Positions 1 to 4,964 of a stretch of 5,090 nt of DNA are shown here, piece after piece. Source of the DNA: Gammaproteobacteria bacterium. GTDB lineage: Bacteria > Pseudomonadota > Gammaproteobacteria > GCF-002020875. The DNA is taken from assembly GCA_018671205.1 (NCBI GenBank), contig JABHIC010000110.1, forward strand, positions 1 to 5,090. Direction: 5' to 3'. Made by a program: the position numbers and the translations under genes. The number at the start of each line of letters is the position of its first letter. Within the stretch, counting starts at the first letter, position 1. Below the pieces are notes generated by a model. That model did no database searches. It was not told the DNA's origin and saw nothing but the letters and a program-made list of their open reading frames with translations.

Positions 1-645
1 GATCGATTGCAGATAGGCGGTCAGCGCAGCAATATCACTATCGGTCAGACGACTAGCCACATCACGCATCATATTATTGGGGTCATTGTCACGATTACCG
101 GAACGAAACAGTTTGATCTGAGCAACGGTGTATCCCTCCAGCTGACCACTCAGTGCTGGCCATTTAGCCAGATCATTACCTGCGGCATCTGGCCCATGAC
201 AGGCCATACAGGCTGTCACCCCACGCGCCATATCGCCACCTTGATAGAGACGCTTACCCTTTGCTGCCAGATCTGCATCCACCGTGGCCCCGGAGTTTCC
301 ACTCTGCGCTGCAAAGTAGGCACCGAGATTATCCATATCACCATCACTCAGCCCCATGGCCTGCCCGGTCATCAACAGATCTTTACGTGCACCAGACTTA
401 AAATCGTGTAGCTGTTTGACCAAATAACCACCGCTCTGACCCGCCAGAGAGGGGACCGCCTTGGTCTTGCCAGGGTTCATTGGGTCAGGGAATGCAGGAT
501 TACCCTCTCCATTCATTCCGTGACAGGCACCACAGACCGCAGCCTTGGCCTTACCGGCATTGACATCACCCGCAGCCACGACTGAGCCCGAAACGGTCAG
601 TACTACGGCGGCAACCCAAGCTTGTGTCCAAACGACCTTCTTCAT
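1..645 (-). CDS. cc4: Cytochrome c4, periplasmic dihaem electron carrier (3' end cut by window)
   Basis: The frame reads from ATG at 645-643 down to base 1 without a stop, giving 215 residues; by family length only a few C-terminal residues should be missing. It opens with a Sec signal peptide (MKK, hydrophobic core at about residues 10-20, likely cut after Ala25 in SVVAA-GD). Two class I cytochrome c domains follow, with haem motifs CGACH at residues 38-42 and CMACH at 146-150. Candidate axial Met ligands lie in LMTGQAMGLS (Met92/Met97) and NNMMRD (Met192/Met193). The duplicated domain, both followed by LxD/LTDxDIAALTAYL-type helices, is the hallmark of cytochrome c4. The family carries electrons in the periplasm to terminal oxidases such as cbb3. 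An AAAGGAA ribosome binding site (652-658) sits 6 nt before the ATG and fixes the start. The gene is divergent from engB, as in Pseudomonas. Confidence 0.93.
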   Translation of the reverse strand, partial: MKKVVWTQAWVAAVVLTVSGSVVAAGDVNAGKAKAAVCGACHGMNGEGNPAFPDPMNPGKTKAVPSLAGQSGGYLVKQLHDFKSGARKDLLMTGQAMGLSDGDMDNLGAYFAAQSGNSGATVDADLAAKGKRLYQGGDMARGVTACMACHGPDAAGNDLAKWPALSGQLEGYTVAQIKLFRSGNRDNDPNNMMRDVASRLTDSDIAALTAYLQSI

Positions 646-727
646 TGTCTGTTCCTTTGTTTCTATAGTGGAGTGGTGCCCACATTGGCGCATGAAACGA
701 TCCATACTATGTAATAGAAGACTGACA

Positions 728-755
728 ATTATATGCGCAATCAGCTGAACTTCAA
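728..755 (-). promoter_or_regulatory. Sigma-70-type promoter for cytochrome c4
   Basis: On the minus strand a TTGAAG -35 box (755-750; 4 of 6 to consensus) and a perfect TATAAT -10 box (733-728) are separated by 16 nt. Transcription would start near 721, leaving a leader of about 75 nt before the cytochrome ATG. Its -35 box abuts and shares one base with the -35 box of the divergent engB promoter. The hexamers are seen directly; activity is inferred. Confidence 0.6.
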
Positions 756-772
756 CCTGTGAGGCGTATAAT
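745..772 (+). promoter_or_regulatory. Sigma-70-type promoter for engB, very close to the start codon
   Basis: A perfect TATAAT (767-772) lies 16 nt after CTGAAC (745-750; 3 of 6 to the -35 consensus). The usual 6-nt gap from the -10 box puts the transcription start on or next to the A of the engB ATG (779), so the mRNA may have no leader. The only purine run nearby, GAGG at 761-764, is 14 nt from the ATG, too far for a good ribosome binding site, and would lie upstream of the transcript. The weak -35 box is a caution. Confidence 0.45.
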
Positions 773-778
773 TGCGGA

Positions 779-1366
779 ATGAACCTGAATCAAGCCACCT
801 TCGTCACCAGTGCCCCCAATCTTTCACGCTGCCCAACTGAGAGCATCGCTGAGGTCGCATTTGCCGGGCGCTCAAATGCGGGCAAATCCAGTGCACTCAA
901 CCGCCTGACCGGAATAAAAGGGCTCGCCCGTACCAGTAAAACACCCGGCCGAACCCAGCTGATCAACTTCTTCTCTCTGGACGAGCAGCACTTTCTGGTC
1001 GATCTTCCCGGCTACGGTTTTGCCAAGGTACCACTCAAGGTTCGACAGCAGTGGGAACAGAATCTTGGGGAGTACCTGAAACAGCGGGAGGCACTGCGTG
1101 GAGTGATCATCCTGATGGATATTCGCCACCCGATGACCGAGAATGACCAAAAGATGGTGGCGTGGAGCCACTTCATCAATCGCCCACTTCACATCCTGCT
1201 GACCAAGGCCGATAAGCTGAAACGCGGAGCCGCAATGAATGCGCTGCTAAAGGTACGTGGCGTTCTGAAAACCGATTTCCCCGGGGTCAGCGCACAGATT
1301 TTCTCGGCCACTAAAGGGGTGGGGGTGGATGAGGCACAGTCAAAAATCATGGACTGGATCAGCTGA
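779..1366 (+). CDS. engB: Ribosome biogenesis GTP-binding protein EngB (YihA/YsxC)
   Basis: This 195-residue protein belongs to the TRAFAC GTPase family; EngB acts in assembly of the large ribosomal subunit and is essential in many bacteria. The GTPase motifs are all present: G1/P-loop GRSNAGKS at residues 30-37, the switch I region with TSKTPGRTQ at 52-60, G3 DLPG at 75-78, G4 TKAD at 142-145, and a G5-like FSATKG at 175-180. The length is slightly under the roughly 200-210 residues usual in enterics because the C-terminal tail is short. The start at 779 agrees with the family N-terminus (a short N-terminal stretch, then TFVTSAPNL). There is no well-placed Shine-Dalgarno sequence before it, consistent with a leaderless message. 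The gene runs convergent to polA, the same arrangement as in E. coli and Pseudomonas. Its first terminator-like signal is 313 nt downstream, at 1679. Confidence 0.97.
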   Translation: MNLNQATFVTSAPNLSRCPTESIAEVAFAGRSNAGKSSALNRLTGIKGLARTSKTPGRTQLINFFSLDEQHFLVDLPGYGFAKVPLKVRQQWEQNLGEYLKQREALRGVIILMDIRHPMTENDQKMVAWSHFINRPLHILLTKADKLKRGAAMNALLKVRGVLKTDFPGVSAQIFSATKGVGVDEAQSKIMDWIS

Positions 1367-1623
1367 TTGACAACACGGCAAACTGTTGGATTACTGCTTC
1401 TGCTCAACAGGAGAGTCTGTGTTTGAGCACGAGAGCCACAATGAGTATGCCCGGACTCACTATTCCTCCTCCACTCTCATTCAAAAATTTACCACACCCA
1501 TCTCGTAGCCATGTATTTCCCCATAGCCGCCCATACTCCACAGCATTGTGACTGTGGGATGGTGTGGTGATGACTGATAATGGTGCTCTGTTCCATGCTG
1601 AGCAACCGAACTTTCCGGATACC
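1367..1623. other. Non-coding stretch downstream of engB, likely engB 3' UTR
   Basis: I see no convincing gene in these 257 bases. Short frames exist on both strands but lack family resemblance. What can be seen is a small inverted repeat CAACA/TGTTG at 1371-1388 with no T tract, a pyrimidine run TTCCTCCTCC at 1463-1472, and the larger inverted-repeat structure at 1491-1568 described separately. Because no plus-strand terminator appears before 1679, engB transcription probably runs through all of it. Confidence 0.5.
1491..1568. repeat. 78-nt inverted-repeat element able to fold as a three-way junction
   Basis: ACCACAC (1491-1497) is exactly complementary to GTGTGGT (1562-1568). After one bulged C the stem continues for three more pairs (CAT 1499-1501 with ATG 1559-1561). 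Inside are a perfect 6-bp hairpin, CCACAG/CTGTGG (1538-1543 and 1552-1557, 8-nt loop), and a second arm, GCCATG (1508-1513) with CATAGC (1522-1527). The second arm pairs fully only on the minus strand, where the mismatch becomes a G-U pair. The pairings are read directly; the function is unknown. It could be a structured RNA, a 3'-UTR stability element or a degenerate dispersed repeat. It is not a tRNA, because no T-arm consensus is present. Confidence 0.4.
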
Positions 1624-1669
1624 AAAAAAAAGCCCCGCTCAGGTTAGGGAGGAGAGACCTAGGCGGGGC
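1624..1669 (-). terminator. Strong Rho-independent terminator with an anti-Shine-Dalgarno loop
   Basis: On the minus strand GCCCCGC (1669-1663) pairs perfectly with GCGGGGC (1638-1632). After a C/A mismatch and a U-G pair, AGGT (1660-1657) pairs with ACCT (1644-1641), closing a 12-nt loop CTCTCCTCCCTA. Eight T follow (1631-1624). This is a textbook intrinsic terminator. It would end the small RNA proposed at 1711-1624 and also any polA transcript reading through from 1801. Confidence 0.9.
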
Positions 1670-1678
1670 ACTGCGTCT

Positions 1679-1705
1679 CAGCCCAAAATAGGGCTGTTTT
1701 TGTTT
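1679..1705 (+). terminator. Rho-independent terminator on the engB strand
   Basis: CAGCCC (1679-1684) and GGGCTG (1691-1696) form a 6-bp stem with an AAAATA loop, followed by TTTTTGTTT (1697-1705). On the plus strand this is a good intrinsic terminator, probably for engB, whose stop lies 313 nt upstream. The same bases on the minus strand form the inner hairpin and A-rich strand of the candidate small RNA. The engB transcript would therefore be antisense to most of that RNA. Confidence 0.65.
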
Positions 1706-1717
1706 GCAGTTACCGTG

Positions 1718-1745
1718 TATGACCCTGTCCAACTGTTAAAGTTCC
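1718..1745 (-). promoter_or_regulatory. Sigma-E/AlgU-type (extracytoplasmic stress) promoter
   Basis: On the minus strand a perfect GGAACTT -35 element (1745-1739) is followed after 16 nt by TCATA (1722-1718), preceded by G, giving GTCATA. The known RpoE consensus is GGAACTT, about 16 nt, then TCAAA or GTCnAA; AlgU promoters read GAACTT-N16/17-TCtGA. The expected start, about 6-8 nt downstream (1712-1710), falls exactly where the RNA begins its 5-bp stem. No sigma-70 promoter of similar quality is visible here. The elements are seen directly; use by sigma-E is inferred. Confidence 0.6.
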
Positions 1746-1754
1746 CATTCAGCA

Positions 1755-1770
1755 TAAAACCCTCGTTTTA
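1755..1770 (-). other. AT-rich hairpin just downstream of polA
   Basis: On the minus strand TAAAAC (1770-1765) pairs with GTTTTA (1760-1755) around a GAGG loop, 31 nt after the polA stop. It has no G/C-rich base and no T tract, so it is a poor intrinsic terminator. It may protect the 3' end of the polA message. It lies just upstream of the sigma-E-type promoter. Confidence 0.3.
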
Positions 1771-1800
1771 GCGCAAAACAAGGCACAGAAGAGGTTGAGG

Positions 1801-4509
1801 TTAATGTGCATCATTCCAGTTACGCCCACTCCCCAGATCTACCAGCAGAGGCACATCCAGCTCTGCGGCCCCCTCCATCTCTTTTCGCACCCGCTCACTC
1901 CATGGTTCCAACTGCTCCGAGGCCACCTCGAAGACCAGTTCATCGTGAACCTGCATGATCATCATCGCATCTATCCCACTCTCAGTCAGCGCCCGATCCA
2001 CCGTAATCATCGACCGCTTGATAATGTCGGCAGCGGTCCCCTGCATCGGGGCATTGATTGCGGTGCGCTCGGCATATTGTCTGCGCTGACCATTGCGTGA
2101 ATTAATCTCTGGCAGGTAGAGCCTGCGCCCAAACAGCGTCTCTACATAACCCTGCTGCCGTGCCTGCTCCTGGGTCTGCTCCATATAGAGCTTCACCCCC
2201 GGATAGCGCTCAAAGTAGAGATCAACATACTGCTGCGCCGCCCCTCGGCTGATCCCCAACTGTTTGGCCAGCCCAAAGGCAGACATTCCATAGATCAGCC
2301 CAAAATTGATCGCTTTGGCACTTCTGCGCTGTTCACTCTGAACCGCCTCCAGTGCCACGCCAAATACCTCTGCTGCGGTGGCTCTATGTACATCAGCCCC
2401 GGAGTGGAATGCCTCCAATAACCCACTGTCCCCGGAGAGGTGGGCCATAATACGCAGCTCAATCTGTGAGTAGTCTGCCGCGAGCAGGGTATACCCCTCG
2501 CGTGCAATAAATGCCTGGCGAATACGCCGCCCCTCTTTGGTTCGAACCGGAATATTTTGCAGATTGGGATCCGAGGAGGAGAGCCGCCCAGTGACAGCCA
2601 CCGCCTGATGGTAAGAGGTGTGGATACGCCCGGTAACGGGGTTAATCTCTTGTGGCAGCTTATCGGTGTAGGTGGATTTGAGTTTACTCATACTCCGGTA
2701 CTGCAAAATCAGCTGCGGCAGACGATACTCCTGCGCCAGCTCCTGAAGCACCGGCTCTGCGGTGGAGGGCTGCCCCTTGGGGGTCTTTTTCAGCACCGGC
2801 AACCCCTGCTGTTCATAGAGAATTGCCTGAATCTGCTTTGGCGAGGAGAGATTAAATGGAGCCCCCGCCTCCTCGAAGGCCTCTTTCTCAATCTCCACCA
2901 TCTTCACCGCCAGCTCCTGACTCTGTTGCTGCAACATTGGCACATCCACCAACACCCCGTTGCGCTCCATCCGTCCCAGCACCTCCAGTAGTGGCATCTC
3001 CACGTCACGGAAGAGCGGCTCCCGTTCTGGCTCTTCGCTCAGCATGGGCCAGAGTGCCTGATGCAGGCGCAGGGTTACCTCGGCATCCTCTGCGGCGTAG
3101 GGGGCGGCCTGGCTGATCGGCACCTGATCAAAACGGAGCTGCTTCTTCCCCTTCCCCGCCACCTCTGCATACGAGATATTTTTGTGCCCCAGATATTTCA
3201 GCGCCAGGGAGTCCATGTCATGTCGGGTAGCGGAACTATCCACCACATAGGACTCCAGCATGGTGTCGTAACGGATCCCACGCAGATGAATGCCGTGGTT
3301 AGCCAGGATGGTGGCATCATATTTCAGGTTCTGCCCCACCTTGCCCTGATCCGCGCTCTCCAGCAGTGGACGCAACCGCTCCAGCACACTCTCACGATCA
3401 AGCTGGATCGGTGCCTCCATATCCTGATGAGCCAGTGGCAGATAGGCGGCATGGCCCGGCTCTACCGCAAAGGAGAGCCCCACCAACTCCGCCTCCATCG
3501 CCCGCAGGCTGGTGGTCTCGGTATCGATGGAGAATAGCTCTGCCGTCTCCAGGCGCGCAATCCAGCTCTCCAGTTCGCTCTCACTGAAAATTGTATCGAC
3601 CTGAAGCGTCTCTGCCTTGTCCGCCACAATCTCGTCTGCGACTGCCGCCTCCCCCAACAGCTCCGTGAGCCAACGTGTAAACTCCATCTCGGCATAGAGT
3701 TTTTTCAACCGCTCCCAGTTGGGCGGCTGTGGCCTGAGATCACCCAAACCCACCCCCAGCGCCACATCACAACGGATGGTGACCAGTGTTCTTGACAAGG
3801 GTAGCTGCTCCAGAGTGCGGCGCAGGCTCTCTCCCACCTTGCCTCCCACCTCATCGGCGCGGGCCATAACTTCATCCAGCGAACCAAATTGATCCAGCCA
3901 CTTCACCGCCGTCTTTGGCCCAACCTTGGGGACACCGGGCACATTATCAGAGCTATCCCCTACCAGAGTAAGATAGTCGATAATCTGCTCAGGACGCACC
4001 CCAAACTTCTCTTTCACCCCCTCTACCCCCATCAACGACTGGCTCATCGTATTGATCAGGGTTACTTTGTTCCCCACCAGTTGCGCCATATCCTTGTCTC
4101 CGGTGGAGATGAGTACCGATACTCCATCGGCCTCCGCCTGTCGTGCCAGTGTGCCAATCACATCATCCGCCTCCACCCCCTCATGGACAATCAGCGGAAT
4201 CCCCAATGCTTCAATAATGGCATGGAGTGGCTCAATCTGGCTACGCAGATCCTCCGGCATCGGGGGACGATTAGCCTTGTAGGCCGGATAGAGGTCATTA
4301 CGAAAGGTCTTTCCCTTGGCATCGAAGATCATTGCCACCTGCTCCGACGGGTACTCTTCGAGCAGGCTTTTCAACATATTGACTACCCCATAGACCGCCC
4401 CGGTGGGCTGCCCTCTGGAGTTGGTGAGTGGTGGCAAGGCATGAAAAGCACGAAATAGATAGGAGGAGCCGTCGACCAGAACCAGTTGTGGAGCTTGTTT
4501 CATTATCAT
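1801..4509 (-). CDS. polA: DNA polymerase I
   Basis: This 902-residue enzyme (E. coli has 928; the linker before the proofreading domain is shorter here) removes RNA primers, fills gaps and works in excision repair. The 5' nuclease domain covers about residues 5-285, with metal-binding acidic residues Asp13, Asp63, Glu113, Asp115, Asp116, Asp138, Asp140 and Asp185/Asp188. The 3'-5' exonuclease covers about 300-490 and looks active: Asp329 and Glu331 (DTET), Asp398 (NLKYD), and Tyr471/Asp475 (YAAED). The polymerase domain covers about 500-902, with motif A Asp679 (ADYSQIELR), motif B Arg728/Lys732/Phe736/Tyr740, and motif C His855-Asp856-Glu857 (VHDELVFEV). It ends in WNDAH, close to the E. 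coli C-terminus. ATG codons at 4509-4507 and 4503-4501 are both possible starts; neither has a purine-rich ribosome binding site. No gene follows closely downstream. Confidence 0.98.
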   Translation of the reverse strand: MIMKQAPQLVLVDGSSYLFRAFHALPPLTNSRGQPTGAVYGVVNMLKSLLEEYPSEQVAMIFDAKGKTFRNDLYPAYKANRPPMPEDLRSQIEPLHAIIEALGIPLIVHEGVEADDVIGTLARQAEADGVSVLISTGDKDMAQLVGNKVTLINTMSQSLMGVEGVKEKFGVRPEQIIDYLTLVGDSSDNVPGVPKVGPKTAVKWLDQFGSLDEVMARADEVGGKVGESLRRTLEQLPLSRTLVTIRCDVALGVGLGDLRPQPPNWERLKKLYAEMEFTRWLTELLGEAAVADEIVADKAETLQVDTIFSESELESWIARLETAELFSIDTETTSLRAMEAELVGLSFAVEPGHAAYLPLAHQDMEAPIQLDRESVLERLRPLLESADQGKVGQNLKYDATILANHGIHLRGIRYDTMLESYVVDSSATRHDMDSLALKYLGHKNISYAEVAGKGKKQLRFDQVPISQAAPYAAEDAEVTLRLHQALWPMLSEEPEREPLFRDVEMPLLEVLGRMERNGVLVDVPMLQQQSQELAVKMVEIEKEAFEEAGAPFNLSSPKQIQAILYEQQGLPVLKKTPKGQPSTAEPVLQELAQEYRLPQLILQYRSMSKLKSTYTDKLPQEINPVTGRIHTSYHQAVAVTGRLSSSDPNLQNIPVRTKEGRRIRQAFIAREGYTLLAADYSQIELRIMAHLSGDSGLLEAFHSGADVHRATAAEVFGVALEAVQSEQRRSAKAINFGLIYGMSAFGLAKQLGISRGAAQQYVDLYFERYPGVKLYMEQTQEQARQQGYVETLFGRRLYLPEINSRNGQRRQYAERTAINAPMQGTAADIIKRSMITVDRALTESGIDAMMIMQVHDELVFEVASEQLEPWSERVRKEMEGAAELDVPLLVDLGSGRNWNDAH

Positions 4510-4581
4510 AAACAGATTTTGTGGGTAGAATTTATGGTAAATCCCCTCTCAGAGAGAGTGAATAGAGAGGAAACTGTGACA

Positions 4582-4613
4582 TTGATGCTGATAATTTATA
4601 GATGTCGTATTAT
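4582..4613 (+). promoter_or_regulatory. Weak candidate promoter for the DUF2782-like gene and thrB
   Basis: The 140-bp divergent region 4510-4649 is AT-rich. On the plus strand TTGATG (4582-4587) and TATTAT (4608-4613; 5 of 6 to the -10 consensus) are 20 nt apart, longer than the usual 16-18, so this is a tentative call. It would give a leader of about 30 nt. For polA on the minus strand TATAAA is present in the same stretch, but I find no properly spaced -35 box. Confidence 0.25.
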
Positions 4614-4649
4614 CATAACAGCTCAGTAACTTCCCCACCGACCTGATCC

Positions 4650-4964
4650 ATGATGATAAAAGCCCGAACTACCCTTCTACTCCTGCTGCTGATACCTGCT
4701 CTTCAGGCTAGCGCCGAGACCCATGTGCCCCGCACGTCTACTATGATGCCTATCCTGCCGCCGGATCTCCCTCCGTCCACCACCCTACAGGATAGCCTTC
4801 GCCAGCCCACCACCCCCCCACCAACTGTGCGCACCAAAGGCTACCTGCTGGATACCTCCAACAGACCGGCCTACCTTGATCTGCGCCAGGATGAGCAACA
4901 ACAGGACTTTCTCACACCACAATGGGAGCTCTTCCGCTGGAAGTCATCAACTGGTGAGCATTGA
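4650..4964 (+). CDS. DUF2782-like small exported protein of unknown function
   Basis: The 104-residue product begins with an obvious signal peptide: a charged start (MMIKAR), a run of seven leucines at about residues 9-14 and beyond, and a likely cut after ALQASA (residue 22). It is therefore probably periplasmic; no lipobox cysteine is present. The mature part has a proline-rich stretch (about 34-59) and a C-terminal block with GYLLD (64-68), PAYLDL (73-78) and TPQWELFRWK (89-98). The last block resembles the PQWvLFRW ending of DUF2782 proteins, which occupy the same place between polA and thrB in Pseudomonas; the middle is divergent. An in-frame TGA at 4644-4646 rules out an upstream extension. 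ATG at 4650 or 4653 is the start, without a clear ribosome binding site. It overlaps thrB by one base (TGATG), implying one operon and translational coupling. No biochemical function can be assigned. Confidence 0.7.
   Translation: MMIKARTTLLLLLLIPALQASAETHVPRTSTMMPILPPDLPPSTTLQDSLRQPTTPPPTVRTKGYLLDTSNRPAYLDLRQDEQQQDFLTPQWELFRWKSSTGEH

Larger units (their letters stand above)
1624..1711 (-). ncRNA. Candidate small regulatory RNA at the Spot 42/ErsA locus
   Basis: The predicted RNA is about 88 nt, from the start implied by the sigma-E-type promoter to the end of the U tract. ACUGC (1710-1706) pairs with GCAGU (1674-1670), enclosing an A-rich strand and a hairpin CAGCCC-UAUUUU-GGGCUG (1696-1679). 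The terminator hairpin follows immediately and could stack on the 5-bp stem. The terminator loop CUCUCCUCCCUA is complementary to Shine-Dalgarno sequences, and the A-rich segment (about 1705-1697) could bind Hfq. Between polA and engB, transcribed in the polA direction, E. coli encodes Spot 42 and Pseudomonas encodes the AlgU-dependent ErsA; this RNA has that position and orientation. I see no convincing sequence match to Spot 42. By inference it is a trans-acting repressor of translation. The alternative is that these are only the polA terminator and the mirror image of the engB terminator. Confidence 0.6.

Noticed and set aside
7..411. 134-codon plus-strand open frame
   Set aside because: It lies antisense to the cytochrome c4 gene, whose frame has a signal peptide and two haem motifs; it has no ribosome binding site or family resemblance.
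1371..1388. CAACA/TGTTG hairpin right after engB as its terminator
   Set aside because: The stem is only five pairs and AT-rich, with no T tract after it; the hairpin at 1679-1705 is far better.
1441..1551. 36-codon plus-strand frame starting at 1441
   Set aside because: It has only a poor GAGAG site upstream, a composition rich in Pro, Ser and His without domain features, and overlaps the inverted repeat.
1491..1568. tRNA or hammerhead ribozyme, suggested by 78 nt, a 7-bp end stem and a three-way junction
   Set aside because: No T-arm or anticodon-arm consensus is present on either strand. The hammerhead core CUGAUGA plus GAAA is not arranged around the stems.
747..1613. Two other GAACTT hexamers on the plus strand (747-752 and 1608-1613) as sigma-E promoters
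   Set aside because: Neither has a TCnAA-like -10 element about 16 nt downstream. The first is better explained as part of the overlapping -35 region.
1624..1711. Calling the small RNA Spot 42 (spf) outright
   Set aside because: Position and orientation agree, but the 5' half and loop sequences do not match the E. coli RNA as I know it, and the promoter type differs.
1404..1732. Two minus-strand frames of 73 and 83 codons (1404-1625 and 1481-1732)
   Set aside because: They run through the terminator and inverted-repeat structures, have no ribosome binding site at their ATGs, show no domain-like composition and resemble no family I know. The structure explains the sequence better.
1801..4509. 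Many open frames on both strands inside polA (for example 2557-2991 and 3889-4458)
   Set aside because: They are shadows of a complete, motif-intact DNA polymerase I reading frame.
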